Shown here: positions 45,568-54,200 of the stretch, one piece after another
Layout of the letters: every line of letters begins with the position of its first letter
Numbering within the stretch: the stretch's first letter is position 1
The notes under the pieces: model-generated
The model's database searches: none
The model's input: the letters and a program-made list of their open reading frames with translations, nothing else
Told to the model about the DNA's origin: nothing
Made by a program: the position numbers and the translations under genes
Origin: Betaproteobacteria bacterium
Lineage (GTDB): Bacteria > Pseudomonadota > Gammaproteobacteria > Burkholderiales > Burkholderiaceae_F
NCBI GenBank assembly: GCA_016861185.1
Contig: BOKW01000004.1
Span: forward strand, 124,001 to 188,000
Length of the DNA stretch: 64,000 nucleotides
Direction of reading: 5' to 3'

Positions 45568-46204
45568 GTTCGTATTCGCCTGCCTTGAACTTCGAGATCA
45601 GTTCGCGCGCCGCCGCGCCGGGGTCGGCCGCGTCGTATACGGCCGTGATCAGCGCCGCCGCGTGCGCGCCGGCGGCGGCGACCTGCGCGATGTTGTCCGC
45701 GCCGATCCCGCCGATCGCCACGGCGTGCATGCCGGCCGCGCGCGCCCTCGACAACAGTGCCAGCGGCGCGCGCACCGCGGCGGGTTTGGTCGGCGACGCG
45801 AAGACCGCGCCGAACGCGACGTAGTCCGCGCCCGCTGCGACCGCCGCCTGCGCACGCGCGAAATCGTCGTAGCAGGACACGCCGACCACCATCGCCACTC
45901 CTTCGCGCGCAAGCCGCGGGCGCGGATCGGGATCGTCGCGGCCGACGTGCACGCCGTCGGCGTGCGCTTCGATCGCGAGACCGATGTCGTCGTTGACGAC
46001 GAGCTTCGCGCCGTGCGCGAGCGTCAGCTCGCGCAGCGCGAGCGCCTGCGCGCGGCGCGTCGCGGCATCGGCGCTCTTGTTGCGGTACTGCAGCCAGCGC
46101 ACGCCGGCGGCGAGCGCGGCCGCGGTCGTCGCCAGCAGGCGCGGCGTGTCGGTCCAGTCGGGCGTCAGCAGATAGACGCCGCGCGGCGCTTCAGCGCTCT
46201 TCAT
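45542..46204 (-). CDS. thiE: thiamine-phosphate synthase
   Basis: Joins the pyrimidine and thiazole halves of thiamine. A 220-residue TIM barrel: [40 protein letters not shown] near the middle, [15 protein letters not shown], and [10 protein letters not shown]. Start ATG 46204 lies 14 nt inside the end of thiD. The overlap chain thiD-thiE-hemL is tight. Confidence 0.95.
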   Translation of the reverse strand: MKSAEAPRGVYLLTPDWTDTPRLLATTAAALAAGVRWLQYRNKSADAATRRAQALALRELTLAHGAKLVVNDDIGLAIEAHADGVHVGRDDPDPRPRLAREGVAMVVGVSCYDDFARAQAAVAAGADYVAFGAVFASPTKPAAVRAPLALLSRARAAGMHAVAIGGIGADNIAQVAAAGAHAAALITAVYDAADPGAAARELISKFKAGEYEHESQRTAV

Positions 46205-47039
46205 CGTCGTCCGGCGCGGGCACGTCGTCGTTGGCCCAGAAGAGGCGATCGGGCACCGCGTCGCCCATGCCGAGGCGAAAACCCCCGGCGAGCGCCTGCG
46301 CGAGGAACTCGTTGGCTTCGCGCACCGCGTCGCCGACGTCGATGCCCTGCGCGAGCAGCGCGGCGATGCCGGCCGACAGCGTGTCGCCCGCGCCGCGGAA
46401 CGGCAGGTCGACGCGTTCGATGCTTTCGTTCTGCACGCTGCCATCGTCGCCGAAGAGCCGGTTGACGATGAGGCCGCTGCTGGACTCGGCACCGGTGATC
46501 AGCACGTACTCGGCGCCCCATTCGAGCAGCTTCTTCGCGCACTCGGCGGCGGAAAACTCCTCGGCCGCGTCGTCGTCCGTGGCCACCGCGATCAGCCGGC
46601 GCGCCTGCGCGAGACTCACGGTCAGCACGGTGGCCTGCGGCAGCAGCAGTTCGCGCATCGCGCCGATCAGGTCCGGATCGAATCCGGCCTGCTCGCCGGC
46701 GTCGGAGAGAAAAGGGTCGAGCACGACCGGCAGGTCCGGATAGTCGGCGAGGATCTCGGCGATCGTCTGCGCGTTGTCGGCGCTGCCGACCGCGCCGATC
46801 TTGAACGCAGCGACCGGCATGTCCTGCAGCACCGCGCGCGCCTGGTCGTCGAGCCACTCGTCGTCGACGACCAGCACGTCCTCGACGCGCCGGCTGTCCT
46901 GCACGACCACGCCGGTGATCGCGCACGCCGCGTGGCAGCCCATGCTCGCGCACGCGAGAGAATCGGCGAGCACGCCGCCGGCGCCGGTCGGATCCGACAT
47001 CGCGAACGCGAGGACTGTGGGCGGGGCGTGCGTGGACAT
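46191..47039 (-). CDS. thiD: hydroxymethylpyrimidine (phospho)kinase
   Basis: Phosphorylates HMP and HMP-P for thiamine synthesis. A 282-residue ribokinase-fold protein: FAMSDPTGAGGVLADSLACASMG at the N-terminus, FKIGAVGSADNAQTIAEIL, and the catalytic FRGAGDTLSAGIAALLAQG near residue 220. The acidic C-terminal tail ([12 protein letters not shown]) is unusual but harmless. First gene of the thiD-thiE-hemL unit; divergent from rubredoxin. I see no TPP riboswitch in the 150 nt upstream. Confidence 0.92.
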   Translation of the reverse strand: MSTHAPPTVLAFAMSDPTGAGGVLADSLACASMGCHAACAITGVVVQDSRRVEDVLVVDDEWLDDQARAVLQDMPVAAFKIGAVGSADNAQTIAEILADYPDLPVVLDPFLSDAGEQAGFDPDLIGAMRELLLPQATVLTVSLAQARRLIAVATDDDAAEEFSAAECAKKLLEWGAEYVLITGAESSSGLIVNRLFGDDGSVQNESIERVDLPFRGAGDTLSAGIAALLAQGIDVGDAVREANEFLAQALAGGFRLGMGDAVPDRLFWANDDVPAPDDDEER

Positions 47040-47193
47040 GCGTATCGCGAGGGGCGCGCCGATCGCGCTTGGAGGATCGAAGCGCGATCACATGAAGCCG
47101 GTATTACCGGCGGAAAACGCCCTCTTTTGAAGGCACAAGTTATGATGCGCGCCGCTCAGTATGTTATCGGAAACGCTCAAGTCTCCAGGCGCA

Positions 47194-47376
47194 ATGACGA
47201 CTAAGGTTGAGACGCGGACATGGATGTGCCTCATTTGCGGCTGGATCTACGACGAGGCGGCAGGCCTGCCCGATGAGGGCATCGCACCCGGGACCCGCTG
47301 GGAGGACATCCCGCCCAACTGGACCTGCCCGGAGTGCGGCGCGCGCAAGGAAGATTTCGAGATGGTCGAGATCTGA
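47194..47376 (+). CDS. rubA: rubredoxin
   Basis: A 60-residue one-iron electron carrier: two CxxCG loops, MCLICGWIYDE and TCPECGARKEDF, bind the Fe. The core DEGIAPGTRWEDIPPNW is canonical. I use ATG 47194; an in-frame ATG at 47161 would add 11 residues with no family resemblance. A TATGAT (47141-47146) may be the -10 of its promoter. It is the usual gene upstream of pilG in betaproteobacteria. Confidence 0.94.
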   Translation: MTTKVETRTWMCLICGWIYDEAAGLPDEGIAPGTRWEDIPPNWTCPECGARKEDFEMVEI

Positions 47377-47490
47377 TCGCGGGCGCCGCGGCTGCTGCCC
47401 GCCGCGAGCCGCGCGGGGCCGGCGGCGGATGAGCGACCGGCACGCGCCCGACCGACGACGGCGCGACCCGAGTGGAGGTGGTTTCGAAAC

Positions 47491-47886
47491 ATGGCGGCTC
47501 AGGAATTCACGGACATCCGCGGCAAGAAGGTGATGGTGATCGACGACTCGAACACCATCCGGCGCAGCGCCGAGATCTTCCTCACGCAGGCGGGCTGCCA
47601 GGTGATCCTGGCGCAGGACGGCTTCGAGGCGCTCGCCAAGATCAACGACCACCAGCCGAACATCATCTTCTGCGACATTCTGATGCCGCGCCTGGACGGC
47701 TATCAGACCTGCGCGCTGATCAAGCGCAGTCCGCGCTTCAACAAGACGCCGGTCGTGATGCTGTCGTCGAAAGACGGGCTGTTCGACCGCGCGCGCGGCC
47801 GCATGGTCGGCTCCAGCGAGTACCTGACCAAGCCGTTCACCAAGGACAGCCTCTTGTCCGCTGTCCGCCAGTATTCGATCAACTGA
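47491..47886 (+). CDS. pilG: twitching motility response regulator PilG
   Basis: A 131-residue single-domain receiver of the Pil-Chp system controlling type IV pilus extension. Acidic pocket VMVIDDSNTIRRS, phospho-Asp in IIFCDILMPRLDGYQ, Thr/Ser and Lys in VVMLSSKDGLFD and YLTKPFTKDSL. First gene of the pilG-pilH-pilI-pilJ-chpA operon. Phosphorylated by ChpA. Confidence 0.95.
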   Translation: MAAQEFTDIRGKKVMVIDDSNTIRRSAEIFLTQAGCQVILAQDGFEALAKINDHQPNIIFCDILMPRLDGYQTCALIKRSPRFNKTPVVMLSSKDGLFDRARGRMVGSSEYLTKPFTKDSLLSAVRQYSIN

Positions 47887-47927
47887 GTTCAAGCAACGAC
47901 TCCTGCCGCTACGAGGAGGTATCCGAC

Positions 47928-48293
47928 ATGCCGATCAAGAAAGTTCTCGTCGTCGACGATTCGCCCACCGAACGCTATTTCCTGACCGAACTGCTGACGA
48001 AGAACGGCTTCGCCGTTTCGGCCGCCGAAAGCGCCGAGGAGGCGGTGCTCAAGCTGCAGGCGAGCCAGCCCGACCTGATCCTGATGGACGTCGTGATGCC
48101 CGGGCAGAACGGCTTCCAGCTCACGCGCCAGCTTTCGCGTGACCCGGCCACGCAGAACATCCCGATCATCATGTGCACCAGCAAGAACCTGCAGACCGAC
48201 CGCATCTGGGGCCTGCGACAGGGGGCGCGTGACTACGTGACCAAGCCGATCAAGGCCGACGAACTGCTGGAGAAGATCGCCGCGCTCGGCTGA
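47928..48293 (+). CDS. pilH: twitching motility response regulator PilH
   Basis: A 121-residue receiver domain, second of the Pil-Chp output pair, thought to act on pilus retraction or as a phosphate sink. VLVVDDSPTERYFLTELL, phospho-Asp in LILMDVVMPGQNGFQ, Lys in YVTKPIKADELL. GAGGAGG lies 9 nt before ATG 47928. The start is chosen there because the open frame before it is only pilG read in another phase. Confidence 0.95.
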   Translation: MPIKKVLVVDDSPTERYFLTELLTKNGFAVSAAESAEEAVLKLQASQPDLILMDVVMPGQNGFQLTRQLSRDPATQNIPIIMCTSKNLQTDRIWGLRQGARDYVTKPIKADELLEKIAALG

Positions 48294-48311
48294 TCGACGA
48301 AACGCACCGCG

Positions 48312-48836
48312 ATGGAAGCCGGCAAACACCTCGTCAAGCTGCGCGACTTCTCGACGCAGCTCGCCGAACGTCTGAAGGCCGCGCCGCAGACGCCGGCGGA
48401 GCCGACGCGGCTCGCGGTGCGGATCGGCACGGAGAACTACCTGCTCGCGATGGAGCAGGCCGGCGAAATCGTCGCGGTGCCCGACATCGCACCGGTGCCC
48501 TGGACCAAACCCTGGTATCGCGGACTCGCGAACGTGCGCGGACGGCTCGTCGGCGTGATCGACCTGATGCAGATGGCGGGGCGGCCGCCGCTCGCGCCGG
48601 ATCAGGCGAGCCAGATGCTCGTACTCGGCGAAAGTCTGAAGTTCAACGCGGCGATCCTGGTGACGCGCGCGTTCGGTCTGCGCAACCTGAAGGATCTCGA
48701 ACAGGTCGGCCGCGCCGGCGACGGCGCGTCGCCGTGGGAAGCGGGACGCTTTCGCGATCTGAACGGAACGGTGTTGACGGAGCTCGACCTCGGGCGTCTG
48801 GTGACGACCGAGGCGTTTGCGTCGATAGGCATCTGA
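48312..48836 (+). CDS. pilI: CheW-like coupling protein PilI
   Basis: A 174-residue CheW-domain protein that links the PilJ receptor to the ChpA kinase. [22 protein letters not shown] and [21 protein letters not shown] match the CheW fold; the end, [17 protein letters not shown], is typical for PilI. It follows pilH after 18 nt. Confidence 0.94.
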   Translation: MEAGKHLVKLRDFSTQLAERLKAAPQTPAEPTRLAVRIGTENYLLAMEQAGEIVAVPDIAPVPWTKPWYRGLANVRGRLVGVIDLMQMAGRPPLAPDQASQMLVLGESLKFNAAILVTRAFGLRNLKDLEQVGRAGDGASPWEAGRFRDLNGTVLTELDLGRLVTTEAFASIGI

Positions 48837-48844
48837 AGGCGACG

Positions 48845-48873
48845 GCGCCCGGAGCGCGCGCTGCGCCGGGCGC
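48845..48873 (+). other. GC-rich stem-loop between pilI and pilJ
   Basis: GCGCCCGG (48845-48852) pairs with CCGGGCGC (48866-48873) around a 13-nt loop in the 76-nt pilI-pilJ gap. No T-tract follows, so it is more likely an mRNA-processing or stability element than a terminator. Confidence 0.5.
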
Positions 48874-48912
48874 TCAGAAGAATCGCCGACAGGCGGAAGT
48901 GCGGAGGAAGGC

Positions 48913-51198
48913 ATGGCATTGGACCTCGGAGCGACGATGAAAAAACCCGGCGCCAAGGAAGCAGCGGCGGAAGGATCCGGCGAGCCTTTCCGCTACACCG
49001 AATTCGCACCGATCGACGCGCCGCCCGCGCAGCCGCGCAAGGGACGCAAGGCCGCGCCGCCGACGCAGCGCATCGAGCGCGACGCCCCGCTCGCCGCGCC
49101 GAGCGCCAACTTCACGACGCGGCTGCTCGAGCGGCTGGTCGCCGCGCGCCTGCCCCTGATCGGCGACAAGCCGGTCGCGACCCAGGTGCAGGTGCTGATG
49201 ATCCTGACCGCGCTGTCGGCGCTCATCGTGCTGGTGGTGCTGCTGATCGACCTGCGGCTGGCGGCCAACGGCGCAGCGCAGATCGAGATCACCGGCGACA
49301 CGCTGATGCACACGCAGCGCCTGGCCAAGGCGGCGCCGAACTCGGTGCAGGGCAATCGCACGGCGTTCGCGGAGTTGAAGGACAGCCGCGATCGCATTTC
49401 CGCGAACCTCGCCGCGCTCGAAGGCGGCGATGCGCGCGTGTCGGCCTCGTCGGCCGAGATCCAGCCGATGCTGGCGGGACTGATCGAACGCTGGAAGGCG
49501 TCCGAGGCGGCCGCGTCGATGATCATCGCGCAGGAGAAGACGCTGCTGTCCTTCGGCGACGTGATCAAACGCATCAACGACGCCAGCCCGCGGCTGCTGC
49601 AGTTGACCGAGGAAGTGTCCGCGCTGAAGCTGCAGCAGGGCGCGGGCGCGCGCGAGATCGCCGCCGCCGGCCAGCTCGTGATGCTGACGCAGCGGCTCGG
49701 CAAAAGCGCGAACTCGCTGGTCGCCGGCGAAACCGCCAACGCCGAGGTCGCGCTGCTGCTCGGCCGCGACATCAACCTGTTCCGCGACCTGACGCAGGCG
49801 CTGCTCGCCGGCAACGACACGCTGCGCATCCCCCCGGCGACCGACAACGAAACGCGCGCGCGGCTGCAGGAGCTCGGCAAGATCTACGCCGACTTCCAGG
49901 GGTCGATCGCCAGCGCGCTCGGCAACCTGCAGGCGATCGTGCAGGCGAAGGACGCGGAGCTGGCGATCCTGCGCGACTCCGAAACGCTGCGCACGCAGGT
50001 CACCGAGCTGCAGCGCGCCTACCAGAAGGAGCAGCGCATTCGCCTGGTCAACTTCTGGGTTATCGCGCTCGCCGGTCTGTTCGGCCTGCTGTGCGCGGCC
50101 GCGATCGCCAAGGTGCTGCTCGAAGACTCGCGCAAGCGCGCCGCCGAAGCCGAGGTGCAGCGGGCGGAAGCGCAGCGGCTCGAAGAAGAAGCCAAGCGCG
50201 CCAACGAGCAGAACCAGGCCGCCATTTTGCGGCTGATGAACGAGCTGCAGGAGGTCGCCGACGGCAACCTGACGGTGCAGGCGACCGTGACCGAGGACAT
50301 CACGGGCGCGATCGCCGACTCGGTCAACTACACGGTGGAAGAGCTGCGCGGACTGGTCGGCCGGATCAACTCGACCGCCGAGCAGGTCAACACCGCATCG
50401 ACGCAGGCGCGCGACATCGCGACCAGGCTGCTGACCGCGTCCGAGGCGCAGTCGCGCGAGATCAAGGAGACCGGCGAGAAGGTGCTGCAGATGGCCGCGC
50501 AGATCAATGACGTGTCGCGCAGCGCCGGCGAGTCGGCCAAGGTGGCGCGCACCTCGCTGGAAGCCGCCGAGCGCGGGCAGCGCGCGGTGTACAACCAGAT
50601 CGCCGGCATGAACGAGATCCGCGAGCAGATCCAGGAGACCGCGAAGCGGATCAAGCGGCTCGGCGAGTCGTCGCAGGAGATCGGCGAGATCGTCGAGCTG
50701 ATCACCGACATCACGGAGCAGACCAACGTGCTCGCGTTGAACGCGGCGATCCAGGCTGCCTCCGCCGGCGAAGCGGGGCGCGGCTTCTCGGTGGTGGCCG
50801 AGGAGGTGCAGCGGCTGGCGGACCGCTCGGCCGAGGCCGCCAAGCAGATCGGCGCGCTCGTTCGGACGATTCAGACCGACACGCAGGACGCGGTCGCGGC
50901 GATGGAGCGCAGCACCCAGGGGGTGGTCGAGGGCACGAAGCTGTCCGACGCGGCGGGCACGGCGCTGGCGGACATCGGCCGCGTTTCGCGCCAGCTCGCC
51001 GAGCTGATCGAACGCATCGCCGGCAGCACCAACGAACAGGCGCAGTCCGCGGGCGGCGTGGCGCAGTCGATCGAGCGCATCCTGACGGTGACCGAACAGA
51101 CCTCGCAGGGCACGCGTCAGGCGGCGCAGTCGATCGGTCAGCTCGCCACGCTGGCACGCGAGCTGAAGGCCTCGGTGGCCCGGTTCCGCGTGGCGTAG
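48913..51198 (+). CDS. pilJ: methyl-accepting chemoreceptor PilJ
   Basis: A 761-residue transmembrane receptor of the Pil-Chp system. A basic cytoplasmic stretch precedes the first helix ([21 protein letters not shown], near residue 100); the periplasmic part carries tandem PilJ-type helical domains; the second helix is [21 protein letters not shown] near residue 380, then HAMP and a long cytoplasmic coiled coil with the signalling tip [22 protein letters not shown] and [25 protein letters not shown] precedes ATG 48913. Confidence 0.95.
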   Translation: MALDLGATMKKPGAKEAAAEGSGEPFRYTEFAPIDAPPAQPRKGRKAAPPTQRIERDAPLAAPSANFTTRLLERLVAARLPLIGDKPVATQVQVLMILTALSALIVLVVLLIDLRLAANGAAQIEITGDTLMHTQRLAKAAPNSVQGNRTAFAELKDSRDRISANLAALEGGDARVSASSAEIQPMLAGLIERWKASEAAASMIIAQEKTLLSFGDVIKRINDASPRLLQLTEEVSALKLQQGAGAREIAAAGQLVMLTQRLGKSANSLVAGETANAEVALLLGRDINLFRDLTQALLAGNDTLRIPPATDNETRARLQELGKIYADFQGSIASALGNLQAIVQAKDAELAILRDSETLRTQVTELQRAYQKEQRIRLVNFWVIALAGLFGLLCAAAIAKVLLEDSRKRAAEAEVQRAEAQRLEEEAKRANEQNQAAILRLMNELQEVADGNLTVQATVTEDITGAIADSVNYTVEELRGLVGRINSTAEQVNTASTQARDIATRLLTASEAQSREIKETGEKVLQMAAQINDVSRSAGESAKVARTSLEAAERGQRAVYNQIAGMNEIREQIQETAKRIKRLGESSQEIGEIVELITDITEQTNVLALNAAIQAASAGEAGRGFSVVAEEVQRLADRSAEAAKQIGALVRTIQTDTQDAVAAMERSTQGVVEGTKLSDAAGTALADIGRVSRQLAELIERIAGSTNEQAQSAGGVAQSIERILTVTEQTSQGTRQAAQSIGQLATLARELKASVARFRVA

Positions 51199-51226
51199 GA
51201 AACGCGACGCGTTGTGGAGTGAACGC

Positions 51227-54200
51227 ATGTCGGAGACCCGCGACCCGAACCAGTTGATGGACGCCGCGCCGGACATCGCACCGCTGGCCTGGGTCATCGA
51301 CGAGATCCGCACGTCGCTCAACGACGCGGTCGGCGGCGTCAAGACCTTTCTCGGCGCCAAGCAGGACCTGGACAGCCTGCGCAACGCGCGCAACCAGGTG
51401 CACCAGGCCAACGGCGCACTGCAGCTGCTCGACCTGCGCGGCGTCGCGCTCGTCACCGAAGCGGTCGAGCAACTCCTGCGCCGCTGGGAAGCCGATCCGA
51501 AGGACTGCCTGCCGGCGGCGGTGCGGACGATCGAAACCGCGCTCGCCGCGGTGATCGCGTATCTCGAAGGGCTGCTGTCGGGCCGCCCGAATCAGCCGAT
51601 CCGCCTGTATCCCTATTACCGCGAGGTGCTGCAGCTCAACCGCGCGCTGCGCGTGCACCCGGCCGACCTGATCTTCCCCGATCTGTCGCGCCGTCCGGCC
51701 TTCCATCAGATCGAAGTGCGGCCGATGACGGCCGACCAGCTGCGCGTGCGCCGCGTGCGCTTCGAGGAAGGCCTGCTTGGCTTCCTGCGCGACTCCGAGG
51801 ACGCGCGCGCGCGCCGCATGATGCGCGATGCGCTCGCCGATCTCGAGCGGCTGCCGCAGCGCGGACTCGCCCGCAGCTTCTGGTGGATCGTGCGCGGCCT
51901 GCTCGACGCGCTGGATTCGCACGCGATCGCGGTCGATGTCGACCTCAAGCGCGTGCTCGCGCGGCTGAACCTGCAGCTACGGCGCCTGATCGAAGGCGGC
52001 GGCGCGGTCGCCGAGCGCCTGATGATCGACGCGCTGTACTACGTCGGCCGCGCCGACGAGAAGGTGGCGCGCGTCGCCGAGGTCAAGCGTCTGTACGGGC
52101 TGGACGCGCTGATCCCCGCCGACTTCGAGCGCGCGACGCTGACCGCGATCGACGCCGACGCGATGCGCTCGCTGAAGGAAGCGCTCGCGCAGACGAAGAA
52201 CCTGTGGGGCCAGATCGTCGGCGCCGGTGCGACCGACGTCGCGAAGTTCGCGCACGAGCTGCACCTCGCGCGGGATGCCGCCGCGCGGCTCGAGGCGTAC
52301 CCGATCGCCGGCGTGCTCGAGACCATCGCCGGCGTCACCGGCGAGTTTCCGCGGCTCGCGAGCAACGTACGCGAGGCGCTCGGGCTCGAGGTCGCCTCGG
52401 CGCTGCTGTTCGTCGAACTGGGCATCGACGAGTTGCCGCAAGTCGAACCCGAGTACGAGGCGCGCGCGAAGGCCGTCATCGAACGGTTGCGCGCCGCGTT
52501 CAACAACCGGCCGCTGCCGGACTCGGCGCCGTGGCTGTCGGAGCTCGCGCGCCGCGCGCAGGACCGCCTGACGATGGGCACGGTCGTGGCCGAGACGCAG
52601 GCTACGCTGCGCGAGATCGAGCAGCGGCTCGACCGCTTCTTCCGCACGCCGACCGAACGCGGCGAACTGGCCGCCACCGACGCGATGTTCGACCAGGTCT
52701 GCGGCGTTCTGTCGGTGCTCGGCCACGAAGAGCCGATGGCGGCGCTGCGCAATGTCCAGCAGTCGGTGCGCGCCTTCGCCAACCCGGCGCAGCCGGTCGA
52801 TGCGACGGAGTTCCCGCGGGTCGCGCAGAACCTCGGCGCCATCGGTTTCTTCGTCGAGAGTCTGACGCAGGACGCTGACCGCCCGCGCGGCATCTTCCGT
52901 TACGACCCTGCGACGGGCGTGTTCTCCGCGGACCTCGGCCAGACGCCGGCCGCCGAGACGGTTCCGCCGCCCGACGACGAGTTCCTCGCGCCGCCGCGCA
53001 CGCTCGACACGCGGGTGGAGCCGCCCAAGCGCGCGGAGAACGTCGAGACGCTCGCCAGGCAGCACGTGGCCGCCGCGCGCCACATCGCGCAGCGGCTCGC
53101 GCAGACGCCGCACGACGCCAACCTGCTGCACGAGCTGGCGCGCGTCGTGCTCGCGTTGACCAACGAAGCCGATCTGCTCGACGACGCGCAACTGAAGGGC
53201 AAGACGCAGCAGACCGCGCAGTTGATGGCGCGTTTCAAGCAGACGCCGACGCCCGAGATCGCACGCCAGATCGCGCAGCTTCTCGCGCCGCCGGAGGCGC
53301 CCGCGGCGCCGCCGCCCACCGCGCCGCTGCCGTCGACGCAGGCCGCAGCCGATCGCGAGCTGCACCAGATCTTCGTCGAGGAAGCGAACGAGGTTCTCGA
53401 CGGGATTTCGTCGCAGCTCGAGGCGCTGCGCGGCGCGCCCGACGACGCCGCCACGCTGACGACCGTGCGCCGCGCCTTCCATACGCTGAAGGGTTCGAGC
53501 CGCATGGTCGGGCTGAAGACCTTCGGCGAAGGCGCGTGGGCGGTCGAGCAGTGCTTCAACCTCTGGCTCGCGCAGGAGCGCGCCGCGAGCGACGACCTGA
53601 TTGCGCTCGCGGCCAAGGCGCACGAGCTGATGCGCGGCTGGATCGGCCGGATCGCGTCGGACCCGCAGGCGGAGATCGACGTCGGGCCGCTGGTGCGGGC
53701 CGCGCAGCGCGTGCGCGAAGGCGGCGCGTTCGAGTTCGACGGCGGCGCCGGACCGGCGGGCGCGGCGGCGCCGGCGCAGAAAGCCGCGCCGCCGCCAAAG
53801 ACCTCGGGCAGCGCGGCCGATAAAGCGCCGCCCGCGCTGCCGAAGGCCGAAACCGGCGGCGCGTCGACCCAGGGCGAAGCGGACCGCGCGGCGCCGACTC
53901 GAGGCGCAGCCGAAGCTCAGCCCGAAGTCATCGAAGTCAAGCCCCTCGACGAAGCCGCCGCGTCCGCGCCCGGCTTCGACGAGGATGTGCGTCGCATCGG
54001 CCCGGTCGAGATCAGCCACGGGCTGTATTCGGTCTTCCTGAACGAAGCCGACGAGTGCATCCGCACGCTCGCGCAGGACGTCTCCGAGTGGCGCTTCGAA
54101 GCCAACCGCGGCGTCTCGCAGAACACGATCCGGCGCGCGCATTCGCTCGCCGGCATCGCCGCCACCGTAGGGCTTACGCCGGTCTGGGCGATCGCCGATC

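Noticed and set aside
46191-47193. A TPP riboswitch before thiD
   Set aside because: The short thiD-rubredoxin gap lacks the conserved CUGAGA and ACCUGA-type elements on the minus strand.
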